From UBA1067 sp963661055 (GTDB taxonomy: Bacteria > Verrucomicrobiota > Kiritimatiellia > RFP12 > UBA1067), in the NCBI GenBank assembly GCA_963661055.1, contig CAVLAC010000061.1, positions 1 to 12,768 of the forward strand: a DNA stretch of 12,768 nucleotides, read 5' to 3'. Position numbers and translations under genes: made by a program. This document shows, in pieces, positions 5,718-12,768 of the stretch. Position 1 is the stretch's first letter. Each line of letters opens with the position of its first letter. The notes under the pieces were generated by a model. It was given only the letters and a program-made list of their open reading frames with translations. It did no database searches and was not told the DNA's origin.

Positions 5718-6603
5718 CGCTTTCCTCCTCTTCATCTTCTTCATCTTCATCATCAAATTCATCAGGGGTATCATCAATAAAGAAGTCATCACCCTTCTCT
5801 TCGGTTTCGGCGGGCGTTTCTTCTTCCGAAATGTCAAACTCGGCTTGCTGAACGCCCTCATCATCCTCTTTTTCTTCGGGCTGAGCCGCCGCCTCAGCTT
5901 CTTTAGCGGCGGCTTCTTCATCTGCCGCGATTTGCTCTTCGACGACGACCTCAAGCTCGGTCTTCTTATCCTGCCGCTTGTAACTCTCAGCCTTTTGACG
6001 CGGATTCGACCGTTGCAAGGTGGGGTCGAGTTCGTTCAGTTGCTGGAGCGAGGAAAGTCCAAAGTGCTCCAAGAAGAGCGGCGTTGTACCATACAAGAAC
6101 GGATGCCCTGGCAACTCAGATTTACCCACAAGACGGATAAGTTGCAAATCCATAAGCGTCTTCACATTCGCCGTCACATCCACGCCGCGAATTTCTTCCA
6201 TCTCACTCTTAGTAATCGGCTGGCGATAGGCGATAATGGCGAGGGTCTCAAGTGAGGCGCGCCCCAAGCGATTCGGACGGTCCAGCTTCAGGAGTGCCCG
6301 CACATAGCGTCCACAACTCGGCACGGTCTGAATACGATACGCACCCGCCGTGCAGACGAGTTCAAAGCCGCAATTGGCGACTTCCAGTGCCTTGGTAAGA
6401 CCCTTAAGGGCATCCTCAATCTCGCGCGAGGTGCAGGTATGATAAACATCCATTACCTCGGCATTTTCACCTTCCTCAGGCTCAACCGCCTTAATAGCCG
6501 TACGCAATTCGCCCGCCGTCAGTGGCGTTTCGCTCGCAAAAAGCAAGGCTCCCACAATTTCTTGCAGGCTTCGCGGCAAAGGTATCTTCACATTCTCACT
6601 CAT
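5698..6603 (-). CDS. scpB: Segregation and condensation protein B
   Basis: ScpB is the winged-helix subunit that binds ScpA and, through it, the SMC ATPase in the chromosome-compacting complex. The first 195 or so residues match the family: SLQEIVGALLFASETPLTAGEL (12-33) opens the first winged helix, and ASLETLAIIAYRQPITKSEMEEIRGV (116-141) marks the second. The protein is 301 residues, about 100 more than a typical ScpB. The excess is a disordered tail (about 205-301), first mixed charged and Ala/Glu-rich, then nearly all Asp and Glu over the last 45 residues. Its ATG overlaps the scpA stop by 8 bp. Codons of the acidic tail double as the ribosome-binding site of the next gene. Confidence 0.95.
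   Translation of the reverse strand: MSENVKIPLPRSLQEIVGALLFASETPLTAGELRTAIKAVEPEEGENAEVMDVYHTCTSREIEDALKGLTKALEVANCGFELVCTAGAYRIQTVPSCGRYVRALLKLDRPNRLGRASLETLAIIAYRQPITKSEMEEIRGVDVTANVKTLMDLQLIRLVGKSELPGHPFLYGTTPLFLEHFGLSSLQQLNELDPTLQRSNPRQKAESYKRQDKKTELEVVVEEQIAADEEAAAKEAEAAAQPEEKEDDEGVQQAEFDISEEETPAETEEKGDDFFIDDTPDEFDDEDEEDEEEESDEDNED
5724..5730 (-). promoter_or_regulatory. Ribosome-binding site of the lipoprotein, inside scpB
   Basis: GAGGAGG lies 6 nt before the ATG at 5717. In the scpB frame the same bases encode Glu residues of the acidic tail. This site decides the start of the lipoprotein gene. Confidence 0.85.
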
Positions 6604-7396
6604 AATCGTCGGGTCTTTCTAAAGGCTTATCTTGAGGCTCTTCATTCGAAGGCAAAATCGTTATCTCGTGAAATGCCGCGTTTTGGTAGACAATGACGCG
6701 GTGTTGGCGCAGGAGTTCCAAGAGCGCCAAGAAGGTGACGATTATCTCACCTTTCGCGGCATTTGGCTTGAAGAGCGCGACAAATGAAACACGGCTTTCT
6801 TTATGGACGCGCTCGAGCACATAGTCCATCTTATCAGGCACCGAATACCGCACGCCCTTCAATTCTTCGTGAGGCATTTCATTGGCGCGTGCCAAAACTT
6901 CCTGAAACGCGGTCAGAAGGTCATAGAGGTCGAGATTAGCGAGCGCCTGCTTGCCGTCCGCCTCAGTTTTCGCGAACTTGGGGCGTCCGCCACCATAATC
7001 AAAACTATCCGCCGTAAGCGCCTCGAGGCGCTCCAAACGAATCGCGGCATCCTTGAACTTCTTATACTCAATCAACTGCCGCACGAGGTCAAGGCGCGGG
7101 TCAACCCACTCTTCATCCGTATCCTCGCTCGTATTGCGCCGCTCGACAGGCAATAGCATACGCGACTTAATCACCATCAGCGTCGCCGCCATCACGATGA
7201 ATTCGCCCGCGATATCAAGATCTAACTGCCGCGCTTCATCAATAAAGCGCATATATTCCGTCGTAATATGCTCAATCGGGATGTCGTAAATATCTAGCTC
7301 TTCACGACGGATAAGATACAGCAACAAATCAAGCGGCCCCTCGAAGACATCGAGTGTCACCTTATAATCATCAGCAAATAGTTGCGCCTGTGCCAT
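6596..7396 (-). CDS. scpA: Segregation and condensation protein A
   Basis: This 266-residue kleisin closes the SMC ring and is the direct partner of the ScpB encoded next. The N-terminal domain has the family signature FEGPLDLLLYLIRREELDIYDIP (18-40) and the helix EFIVMAATLMVIKSRMLLP (65-83) that contacts the SMC neck. The C-terminal winged helix (about 195-250, with VSFVALFKPNAAKGEIIVTFLALLELLR) contacts the SMC head. Length is normal. AGTAGG lies 8 nt before the ATG, directly at the ruvA stop (9-bp gap). No smc gene is in the window, as is common. Confidence 0.97.
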   Translation of the reverse strand: MAQAQLFADDYKVTLDVFEGPLDLLLYLIRREELDIYDIPIEHITTEYMRFIDEARQLDLDIAGEFIVMAATLMVIKSRMLLPVERRNTSEDTDEEWVDPRLDLVRQLIEYKKFKDAAIRLERLEALTADSFDYGGGRPKFAKTEADGKQALANLDLYDLLTAFQEVLARANEMPHEELKGVRYSVPDKMDYVLERVHKESRVSFVALFKPNAAKGEIIVTFLALLELLRQHRVIVYQNAAFHEITILPSNEEPQDKPLERPDDYE

Positions 7397-7405
7397 ACAA
7401 AGAAC

Positions 7406-8005
7406 CTACTTTCGCGCGAGCGCCTTTCTTACAATTGTCTCAACATCCGCGATGGAGGGGTCAGCCGAAAGGACGGTGGAGACCATCTTATTCGAGGTTT
7501 CCTCATTGAAGCCGAGTGCCGAGAGAGCCAAAATCGCGTCCCGCATCATTGGGGCACGCGAATCGGCACCATTCTGCCGCGAAGTTGCCGCGAGAGCTTC
7601 AATTGGATTAACTTTATCTTTCAGCTCAACGCAAATCTTTTCCGCCGTCTTGCGTCCGACGCCCTTAATGGAGGCGAGGCGCTTTGCATTGCCACTCGCA
7701 ATGGCGAGGCAGAGTTCCCCAAGGGACGAGCCCGACAGAATCGCGAGCGCGATTTTGGGTCCGACCCCCGAAACCCCCGTCAACTTAAGGAACATATCCT
7801 TTTCGCGGTCGGAGGAAAAGCCAAAGAGCAATTCATCGTCCTCGCGCACACAGTGGCTCACGAGCAACTTCGCCTCATCGCCCTTCTGAGGGATCTTATC
7901 GAAAGTAGAAAGCGGAATGAGAATCTCATAGCCAACCCCCGCCGCCTCAATAATGACGCGGGAGGGTTCTTTTTCAACAAGCGTTCCTCGAATATAGGCA
8001 ATCAT
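7406..8005 (-). CDS. ruvA: Holliday junction DNA helicase subunit RuvA
   Basis: RuvA binds four-way junctions and loads the RuvB motor for branch migration. The 199-residue protein has the expected three parts: an OB fold from MIAYIRGTLV (1-10) to about 62; two helix-hairpin-helix motifs, LTGVSGVGPKIALAIL (75-90) and IKGVGRKTAEKICVEL (113-128); and a C-terminal RuvB-binding domain (about 150-199) after a flexible linker. Length is typical. The start overlaps the valS stop as ATGA. ruvB and ruvC are not in this window, so the gene is split from its usual partners, as happens in many phyla. Confidence 0.96.
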   Translation of the reverse strand: MIAYIRGTLVEKEPSRVIIEAAGVGYEILIPLSTFDKIPQKGDEAKLLVSHCVREDDELLFGFSSDREKDMFLKLTGVSGVGPKIALAILSGSSLGELCLAIASGNAKRLASIKGVGRKTAEKICVELKDKVNPIEALAATSRQNGADSRAPMMRDAILALSALGFNEETSNKMVSTVLSADPSIADVETIVRKALARK

Positions 8006-10707
8006 GCAAAGAGTTTCGCGAGTTTCTCGAGTTGGGCGACCTTGTCGCGGTTTTCTTGGAGCTTACGCCGCGCTTCGGCAACGACGGCCTCAGGGGCGTG
8101 GGCAGTGAAGTTCTCATTCGCGAGTTTCGCCTCAGCGGACTTAATAAAACCACCGAGTTTCGCGAGTTCGCCCGCGATACGCTTAGATTCCGCCGCCTTA
8201 TCGACGAGTCCCTCAAGCGAGAGATAGACCGTACCAAGTTCACCGAGCTTACCCGGCATTGCGAGTTCGGACTTTTCCGCGTCAATGACGAGGTTCTCTG
8301 CACGCATCGCCTTCTTGAGGGAATCATATTCCGCCTTCAGACTTTGCGCCGTCGCCTCATCGCGGCACCGCAAGGTCACATCCACGAACTTCGCGGGCGG
8401 AACCTTGTATTCGGCACGCAGTGCACGCAAATCGGTGATGGTCGCACGCTTCGCATTCACAAACGCGAACACCTCAGGCGACAAGCCCCACGCGGCTTTC
8501 TCTTCTTCGCTATAACCCGTCGGGAACGCGGCACGCATAATCGTCTCGTCCTCGCCGAGGTAGCCGAGCTGATGAGCAACTTCTTCGGTCACAAACGGCA
8601 TATACGGATGCAAGAGGCGGAGCGCCTTGTAGAAGACATCCGCCAAGACGGCGAAGGCGACCTCCTTATTCGGCGCGTCCTTCGCATATTCCACATAGCC
8701 ATCGCAAATCTGCGTCCAGATGAAGTCATAAATCGCGAGCGCTCCATCCTGAATGCGGTACTGGGAGAGAATTTCACTCTGCTTGCGGCAGGCAAGATCC
8801 GTCGCGTAAAGAATATGCTTCTCGTCCGCCGTCAAATCCGCCGCTGTAATGCCCTTCAGTGTGGTCGCGGCAGGCTTATCGCCCGTATTCATCGCGAGGA
8901 ACTTCGCGGCATTCCAAATCTTGGTCGTGAAGTTACGCCCAATCTCAAACTTCTCCTTATTGACCTTGGTATCGCAATCAAGGGACGTAATGAGCGCGAT
9001 GGAAAAGCGCAGGGCGTCCGCCGAATAGAGGTTGATGAGTTCCAAGGGGTCAAGCGAGTTGCCGAGGCTCTTGGACATCTTGCGTCCCTGCGCATCACGC
9101 ACAATGCCGTGAATGACGATATTCTTAAATGGCGGCTTGCCCATGAAGTGGATACCCGCCATCATCATACGCGCCACCCAGAAGAAGATGATGTCTTGCG
9201 CCGTCACAAGGTCGGTCGTCGGATAGTAGTACTCAAGATCCTTCGTCTTCTCAGGCCAGCCCAGCGTCGAGAACGGCCACAGCCACGAGCTGAACCAAGT
9301 ATCGAGCACATCCTCATCCTGTTTCAAATCGGCGGCGGTCACATTCTCAAAGCCAGGAATTGTCTTCGCCTTCGCGAGTGCCGCCTCGGGTGTCTCGGCG
9401 ACGACAATCTTCGGCTCTTCGCCTTTCGCGGCAGGCAAATAGTAGGCGGGGATGCGGTGCCCCCACCAAAGTTGCCGCGAAATGCACCAATCTTGGATGT
9501 TTTCCATCCAATTGAAGTAAATCTTGCTCCAACGCTCAGGCACAAAGCGTGTCTCGCCCGACTTAACTGCCGCGACAGCAGGCTCGGCGAGCGGTTTCAT
9601 CTTCACGAACCACTGCTTCGAGAGGCGGCTATCCACTATCTCGTGGCACCGATAGCAGTGCCCAACTTGGTTGTCGTAGTCGTCAATGTGGTCAAGAAAG
9701 CCGCCCACTTCCAAATCCGCGACAATTGCTTCGCGGCACTTAAAGCGGTCCATCCCCGCATATTTCGCACCCGCGAGTGCATTCATTGTGCCATCGCCAT
9801 TCATCACATCCACCTCAGCGAGATGGTGACGCTTACCGACGAGGAAGTCATTTGGATCGTGCGCGGGGGTAATCTTCACAATGCCCGTACCGAATTCCTT
9901 TTCCACATAATCATCGCTGATGACAGGAATCGGACGATTCGAGAGCGGCAAAAGCACATTCTTCCCGACGAGCGCGGCATAGCGTTCGTCTTTCGGGTTT
10001 ACCGCGACCGCCGTATCGCCCGGCAGTGTCTCAGGACGCGTTGTCGCGAGTAGCACATAGTCAATGTCGCGTGCGCCCGCTACGCCCTTCGCCGAACCCT
10101 CAATCGGATACCTCAAGTACCAAAGATGTCCCTTATTCGGCTCGTGCTCGACTTCATCATTGGCGAGTGCCGTGCCACAGCGCGGACACCAGTTGACGAT
10201 GTAATTGCCCTTGTAAACAAGCCCCTCATCATAGAGCTGAGTAAAGACCTTGGCGACGGCCCGTGAGCACCCTTCATCAAAGGTAAAGCGTTCGCGCTGC
10301 CAGTCCGTCGAGTTGCCGAGCATACGCTGCTGATGGACGATTGTGCCGCCATACTGCTTCTTCCATTCCCAGACACGCGCGACGAACGCCTCGCGCCCGA
10401 GATCCTGCCGCCGCTTGCCCTCTTTTTTGAGCGCCTTCTCAACGACATTCTGTGTCGCGATGCCCGCGTGATCCGTACCAGGAAGCCAGAGCGTATTATC
10501 GCCGCGCATACGATGCCACCGAACGAGAATATCCTGAATGGTCTGATTCAGGGCGTGCCCCATATGCAAAATGCCCGTTACATTAGGCGGAGGTATAACA
10601 ACCGAATACGGCGAACCCTTGCCGGGCTCGTCATGAAAATAACCCTTGCTCTCCCAAATGGGATACCACTTGGCTTCTGCAGCCTTCGCATCGTAATGCT
10701 TATCCAT
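8002..10707 (-). CDS. valS: Valyl-tRNA synthetase
   Basis: The 901-residue cytosolic class I synthetase charges tRNA-Val. The catalytic Rossmann fold carries the HIGH-type HMGH (48-51, within PPPNVTGILHMGHAL) and KMSKS (543-547). The inserted editing domain (about 190-345) includes TTRPETLPGDTAVAVNP, which removes mischarged threonine. Two cysteine pairs, CPRC (174-177) and CYRC (351-354), are placed as in zinc-binding ValRS. An anticodon-binding domain follows, then a C-terminal coiled coil (about 825-901) that ends in Lys/Leu-rich repeats. The ATG at 10707 gives the expected N-terminus; the ribosome site is weak (AGAAGAAG). It heads the long operon, so its expression sets that of ruvA, scpAB and the envelope genes. 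I see no T-box-like leader. Confidence 0.98.
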   Translation of the reverse strand: MDKHYDAKAAEAKWYPIWESKGYFHDEPGKGSPYSVVIPPPNVTGILHMGHALNQTIQDILVRWHRMRGDNTLWLPGTDHAGIATQNVVEKALKKEGKRRQDLGREAFVARVWEWKKQYGGTIVHQQRMLGNSTDWQRERFTFDEGCSRAVAKVFTQLYDEGLVYKGNYIVNWCPRCGTALANDEVEHEPNKGHLWYLRYPIEGSAKGVAGARDIDYVLLATTRPETLPGDTAVAVNPKDERYAALVGKNVLLPLSNRPIPVISDDYVEKEFGTGIVKITPAHDPNDFLVGKRHHLAEVDVMNGDGTMNALAGAKYAGMDRFKCREAIVADLEVGGFLDHIDDYDNQVGHCYRCHEIVDSRLSKQWFVKMKPLAEPAVAAVKSGETRFVPERWSKIYFNWMENIQDWCISRQLWWGHRIPAYYLPAAKGEEPKIVVAETPEAALAKAKTIPGFENVTAADLKQDEDVLDTWFSSWLWPFSTLGWPEKTKDLEYYYPTTDLVTAQDIIFFWVARMMMAGIHFMGKPPFKNIVIHGIVRDAQGRKMSKSLGNSLDPLELINLYSADALRFSIALITSLDCDTKVNKEKFEIGRNFTTKIWNAAKFLAMNTGDKPAATTLKGITAADLTADEKHILYATDLACRKQSEILSQYRIQDGALAIYDFIWTQICDGYVEYAKDAPNKEVAFAVLADVFYKALRLLHPYMPFVTEEVAHQLGYLGEDETIMRAAFPTGYSEEEKAAWGLSPEVFAFVNAKRATITDLRALRAEYKVPPAKFVDVTLRCRDEATAQSLKAEYDSLKKAMRAENLVIDAEKSELAMPGKLGELGTVYLSLEGLVDKAAESKRIAGELAKLGGFIKSAEAKLANENFTAHAPEAVVAEARRKLQENRDKVAQLEKLAKLFA

Positions 10708-10743
10708 ATTTCTTCTTCTAGACTTACTTCAAATCTTTCGTAT

Positions 10744-10752
10744 ATTATACCA
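10744..10752 (-). promoter_or_regulatory. Extended -10 promoter of the valS operon
   Basis: TGGTATAAT on the minus strand is a perfect extended -10. It continues into ATA, so that ATGGTATAATATA is identical over 13 bases to the response-regulator promoter. The -35 position (about 10768-10775, CCATAGGC) does not match TTGACA. Transcription would start near 10737, giving a leader of about 30 nt. Confidence 0.75.
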
Positions 10753-10775
10753 TATCTACGCCCACGCGCCTATGG

Positions 10776-11570
10776 TTATTTATTAGTTTCTGGGGCGGGC
10801 GGGAGGCGTCCGTTCTCAAGCAGGTCTTGCACAATGCCGCGCAAATCGGTGTCAAAGTCGCCCTTCACCATCCAGCGCAGGTAATTCGGCTCATTGATAA
10901 GTAGCCGTTTTAGCGATTCGCCGCGCTTTTTCCCGAAGTTAATGGTAAGCTCTCCATTCTTCCAGCGCAGCATACCATTGCGGTCAGCATTGAGCGGATC
11001 GTGCGGCACGAGATACTCATCCAGCTCATCCGCCGTGCGCGGCAGTTCGGGATATTTCTTCATCTGCGCATCCAGCACCTCCAGCGTGGCGCGGGCATCC
11101 GCCTCGGCACCGTGCGCCCCTTCGTGACTGCGCCCGAGGTAATACTTGACCGCCGCCGTCAGCGTGCGCGGCTCCATGCGGTGGTAAATGCGTTGCACAT
11201 CTATCCGCTTGCGGCTACACGCGTTCAGCGCGTACCCCGCCCGCAAAAACTCCTCCTCCAAACAAGGGATGTCGTAGTGGTCGGAATTGAACCCACCCAA
11301 ATCCGCATCCTTGAAGAAGTCGTAAATCTCGCGCGACTTATCCACGAAAGTCGGACAGTCCTTCACAATCTCGTCCGTTATCCCGTGGATCGCCGAGGTC
11401 TCGGACGGAATCGGCACCGTCGGATTCAAGAGCCAACAACGGCTTTCCTCGCGTCCGTCAGGCCAAACCTTAATGGCGGCAAGTTCAACAATGCGGTCGC
11501 GCCGCGCATTGAGTCCAGTGGACTCAATATCAAAGATGACGAGCGGACGCTTTAGAATCAAAGAGAGCAT
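10776..11570 (-). CDS. DEDDh-family 3'-5' exonuclease with ExoX-like C-terminal domain
   Basis: This 264-residue protein has a DnaQ-type exonuclease fold (about 8-170). Exo I is FDIEST (D14, E16), Exo II is GFNSDHYD (ending at D100), and Exo III is HGAEADA (H153, D158), so all five metal and catalytic residues are present. HGIT (62-65) is also typical. The C-terminal part (about 198-235) contains LTINFGKKRGESLKRLL and NYLRWM, resembling the small domain at the end of ExoX-like nucleases. It could trim single-stranded DNA in repair or proofread. An exact role, such as a stand-alone proofreading subunit, is not visible. The start lies within the LpxC-like gene, with AGGAA about 9 nt upstream. 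The two genes overlap by 13 bp and should be co-expressed. Confidence 0.9.
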   Translation of the reverse strand: MLSLILKRPLVIFDIESTGLNARRDRIVELAAIKVWPDGREESRCWLLNPTVPIPSETSAIHGITDEIVKDCPTFVDKSREIYDFFKDADLGGFNSDHYDIPCLEEEFLRAGYALNACSRKRIDVQRIYHRMEPRTLTAAVKYYLGRSHEGAHGAEADARATLEVLDAQMKKYPELPRTADELDEYLVPHDPLNADRNGMLRWKNGELTINFGKKRGESLKRLLINEPNYLRWMVKGDFDTDLRGIVQDLLENGRLPPAPETNK

Positions 11571-12583
11571 AGTAGATCATTCCTATAAAGTGCACGGACG
11601 GCATCGCAGTCGAGCGTATGCCCCGCGCGGTAGCTTACGACAGTACCGACAAAGCGGTCGGCTCCCGTCAGCGAGAGTGCCGCCATAAGATCGAGTGTGG
11701 CGCGATGCCAAATCGGTTCCAAGAACTTGTCCTTCATCGGGAAACGCGGCTCGGTATAGTAGCGGCGCGGGCCGTGAATGAGGATGTTGCGGTCATTGTA
11801 ACCAAGATTGCGTGTCGCAGCAAAAAGCTTGCCCACCGTCTTCGCGAGCACATATTGCCGATGGGTGGCGTTTGTGCGAGCGAGCGCGGCATAACGGAAC
11901 GTCTCAGGTGTCACATCAAAAAGGACGCGCTGCTTGCCAATAACCGTATTCCACGAAATGGCGCAGTCAATTCGCAAGTTGCGTTGCCCTTCTTCTGCGG
12001 GCAAGAACAAAAGGAAATCGCCGCGCTTGCCTCCGAAGGCTACAGGCTCACGCACCGTCACAAAGCTAGCGGGAGTCGCCTCCTCAATAATATGCCCATG
12101 TTCTACCGCCTTCACGAGCGGCAGGGACGATTGATCAAAAAGCGGCGGGTCGCCACTGTAGACCTTCAAAAGAACATCGTCTAGCCCCAGCCCCGCCTTG
12201 AGCGCCACAATGTGCTCAACCATCCGCAGGTAGTTATGCGGAGACCCCGATCGCATTACGAGATTCTGGGCACTCGTCCACAGATTCTCAATTGAGATGC
12301 GCGTATCGAGTTGCTCAGGCAAGTCCATACGACGAATCCACCAGCCCGGACGCGTACTCGGCGCAAAGACAAGAGTCCGCTTCTCAGAGCCACGAAATGT
12401 GCCGACACCCGCGACAGGAGCCTCACGCTCGAGCGTACAACGCTTGAGCGGAAACGGCGAGGACGCCGTATCCGAAAGCCTAATTTCGTCTATTTCTTGA
12501 GCGGAAAACCGCTCATACGCGGCGGCAATGGATGCCGCGCTGCCGAAGACGACCCGACCAATTTTATAGTTCACCTTTTCCAT
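11558..12583 (-). CDS. LpxC-like deacetylase-fold protein with altered active site
   Basis: The 341-residue protein aligns along its length with LpxC, the zinc enzyme that commits UDP-acyl-GlcNAc to lipid A. Matching segments are AGVGTFRG (58-65, LpxC TGVGLHTG), MVEHIVALKAGLGLDD (121-136), PPLFDQSSLPLVKAV (146-160), ARTNAT (235-240) and SYRAGHTLD (317-325). E123, H124, T237 and H322 correspond to E. coli E78, H79, T191 and H265. Differences matter: the RHKxLD zinc helix reads WHRATLD, so H293 and D298 are five residues apart instead of four and the Lys is Arg; F63 replaces H19. About 45 extra N-terminal residues are unrelated. No other lipid A gene is nearby. It may be a catalytically changed paralogue or a very divergent LpxC. 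It is probably leaderless and is followed by the overlapping exonuclease gene. Confidence 0.8.
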   Translation of the reverse strand: MEKVNYKIGRVVFGSAASIAAAYERFSAQEIDEIRLSDTASSPFPLKRCTLEREAPVAGVGTFRGSEKRTLVFAPSTRPGWWIRRMDLPEQLDTRISIENLWTSAQNLVMRSGSPHNYLRMVEHIVALKAGLGLDDVLLKVYSGDPPLFDQSSLPLVKAVEHGHIIEEATPASFVTVREPVAFGGKRGDFLLFLPAEEGQRNLRIDCAISWNTVIGKQRVLFDVTPETFRYAALARTNATHRQYVLAKTVGKLFAATRNLGYNDRNILIHGPRRYYTEPRFPMKDKFLEPIWHRATLDLMAALSLTGADRFVGTVVSYRAGHTLDCDAVRALYRNDLLCSL

Positions 12584-12590
12584 TACCTAT

Positions 12591-12599
12591 ATTTTATCA
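12591..12599 (-). promoter_or_regulatory. Extended -10 promoter of the LpxC-like gene, predicted leaderless
   Basis: TGATAAAAT on the minus strand is an extended -10 that differs from consensus at one base of the hexamer. It ends 7 bp before the ATG at 12583, so transcription would start at or one base before the start codon. AGG at 12588-12586 is too close to the ATG to act as a normal Shine-Dalgarno. No TTGACA-like -35 is seen. Confidence 0.6.
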
Positions 12600-12680
12600 T
12601 ATTTTGGGCTTTCTTGCACATCAAATCTTCAGAAACCTGAAAAAAGTTCCCCTCTCTCGCTACCTGTAGCAAACAGCCTA

Positions 12681-12768
12681 TTACTTGACCGTATAGGACC
12701 AACGAATGGTATCAATCTTATTATGAAAGTCCTTAAGAGGTGTTGCAACCATACGATAAGTGTTCTTA
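12681..12768 (-). CDS. C-terminal end of an unidentified protein (partial)
   Basis: The minus strand entering from the right edge is open for 28 codons and ends in tandem stops TAA TAG (12683-12678). The peptide ends IRWSYTVK and has a natural mixed composition. It is more AT-rich than the neighbouring genes. A family cannot be named from this much. The 97 bp between this stop and the LpxC-like start hold that gene's promoter and no convincing terminator: a T6 run (minus strand) is present but is not directly preceded by a stable stem. Confidence 0.6.
   Translation of the reverse strand, partial: KNTYRMVATPLKDFHNKIDTIRWSYTVK

Noticed and set aside
5718..5954. 79-codon in-frame N-terminal extension of the LysM lipoprotein, very rich in Lys/Arg/Met
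   Set aside because: It is a frame-shifted reading of the acidic scpB tail. The downstream ATG has a strong ribosome site and begins a proper lipoprotein signal.
7974..8327. 117-codon Arg/Ser-rich minus frame overlapping the valS C-terminus
   Set aside because: Alternate frame of the ValRS coiled-coil region; the repetitive look comes from heptad codons.
8032..10053. 673-codon open frame on the plus strand antisense to valS
   Set aside because: It lies wholly opposite a certain valyl-tRNA synthetase, has an Arg/His-rich composition with no recognisable motif, and is explained by codon bias of the sense gene.
1740..10700. Recurrent CGAGCGCGGC and TTCGCGAG words that look like dispersed repeats
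   Set aside because: They are the reverse complements of favoured codons for Ala-Ala-Leu and Leu-Ala, fall in frame within coding sequence, and need no repeat-element explanation.
10750..10775. CCATA...TATGG inverted repeat over the valS promoter
   Set aside because: Only 5 bp per arm with a 16-bp spacer; too weak to call an operator without conservation data.
12620..12680. Possible terminator after the right-edge gene (GCTA-CAGG-TAGC stem and a T6 run)
   Set aside because: The stem is 4 bp and is separated from the T run by about 12 bases, so it does not form an intrinsic terminator.

Overview
The window looks like chromosomal housekeeping DNA from a Gram-negative-type bacterium. Two lipoprotein/LysM envelope proteins, an LpxC-fold protein and a phosphatidylserine decarboxylase imply a phosphatidylethanolamine-containing envelope with lipid A-type chemistry. 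SMC-type ScpA/ScpB, compact operons with ATGA overlaps and a moderately high GC content fit several phyla. My best guess is the PVC group (Verrucomicrobiota/Kiritimatiellota-like), but the window holds no rRNA or other marker that would settle it. I see no mobile element, CRISPR array, tRNA or rRNA.

Layout. The left edge carries the 3' end of a plus-strand gene (1-89) and a 129-bp intergenic stretch with two GC-rich hairpins. A short minus-strand unit follows: a single-domain cupin (667-996) and dtd (219-662). Divergent from it is a NarL/FixJ-type response regulator (1148-1750, plus strand). The 151 bp between cupin and regulator holds two promoters that are inverted copies of one another. 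The regulator converges with psd, and their stop codons share the same TTAA.

From 10707 down to 1747 on the minus strand runs one nine-gene unit with gaps of at most 16 bp or overlaps: valS, ruvA, scpA, scpB, a TPR/coiled-coil/LysM lipoprotein, a small C-terminally membrane-anchored protein of unknown function, a secreted coiled-coil/LysM protein, purD and psd. A clear extended -10 promoter lies upstream of valS. The operon mixes translation (ValRS), recombination (RuvA), chromosome condensation (ScpAB), envelope proteins, purine synthesis and phospholipid synthesis. It reads as a growth-linked housekeeping unit rather than a single pathway.

At the right end a second minus-strand pair, an LpxC-like protein (11558-12583) and a DEDDh 3'-5' exonuclease (10776-11570), overlaps by 13 bp. 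The right edge holds the last 28 codons of another minus-strand gene.

The most unusual points are these. The LpxC-fold protein has an altered zinc-site helix and lacks the His of the N-terminal GLH motif. The response regulator and the LpxC-like gene both appear to be transcribed as leaderless mRNAs. Inverted-duplicate promoters drive the cupin and the regulator. A perfect 11-bp hairpin made of unusual codons sits inside dtd. The lipoprotein's Shine-Dalgarno site lies inside the acidic tail of scpB.
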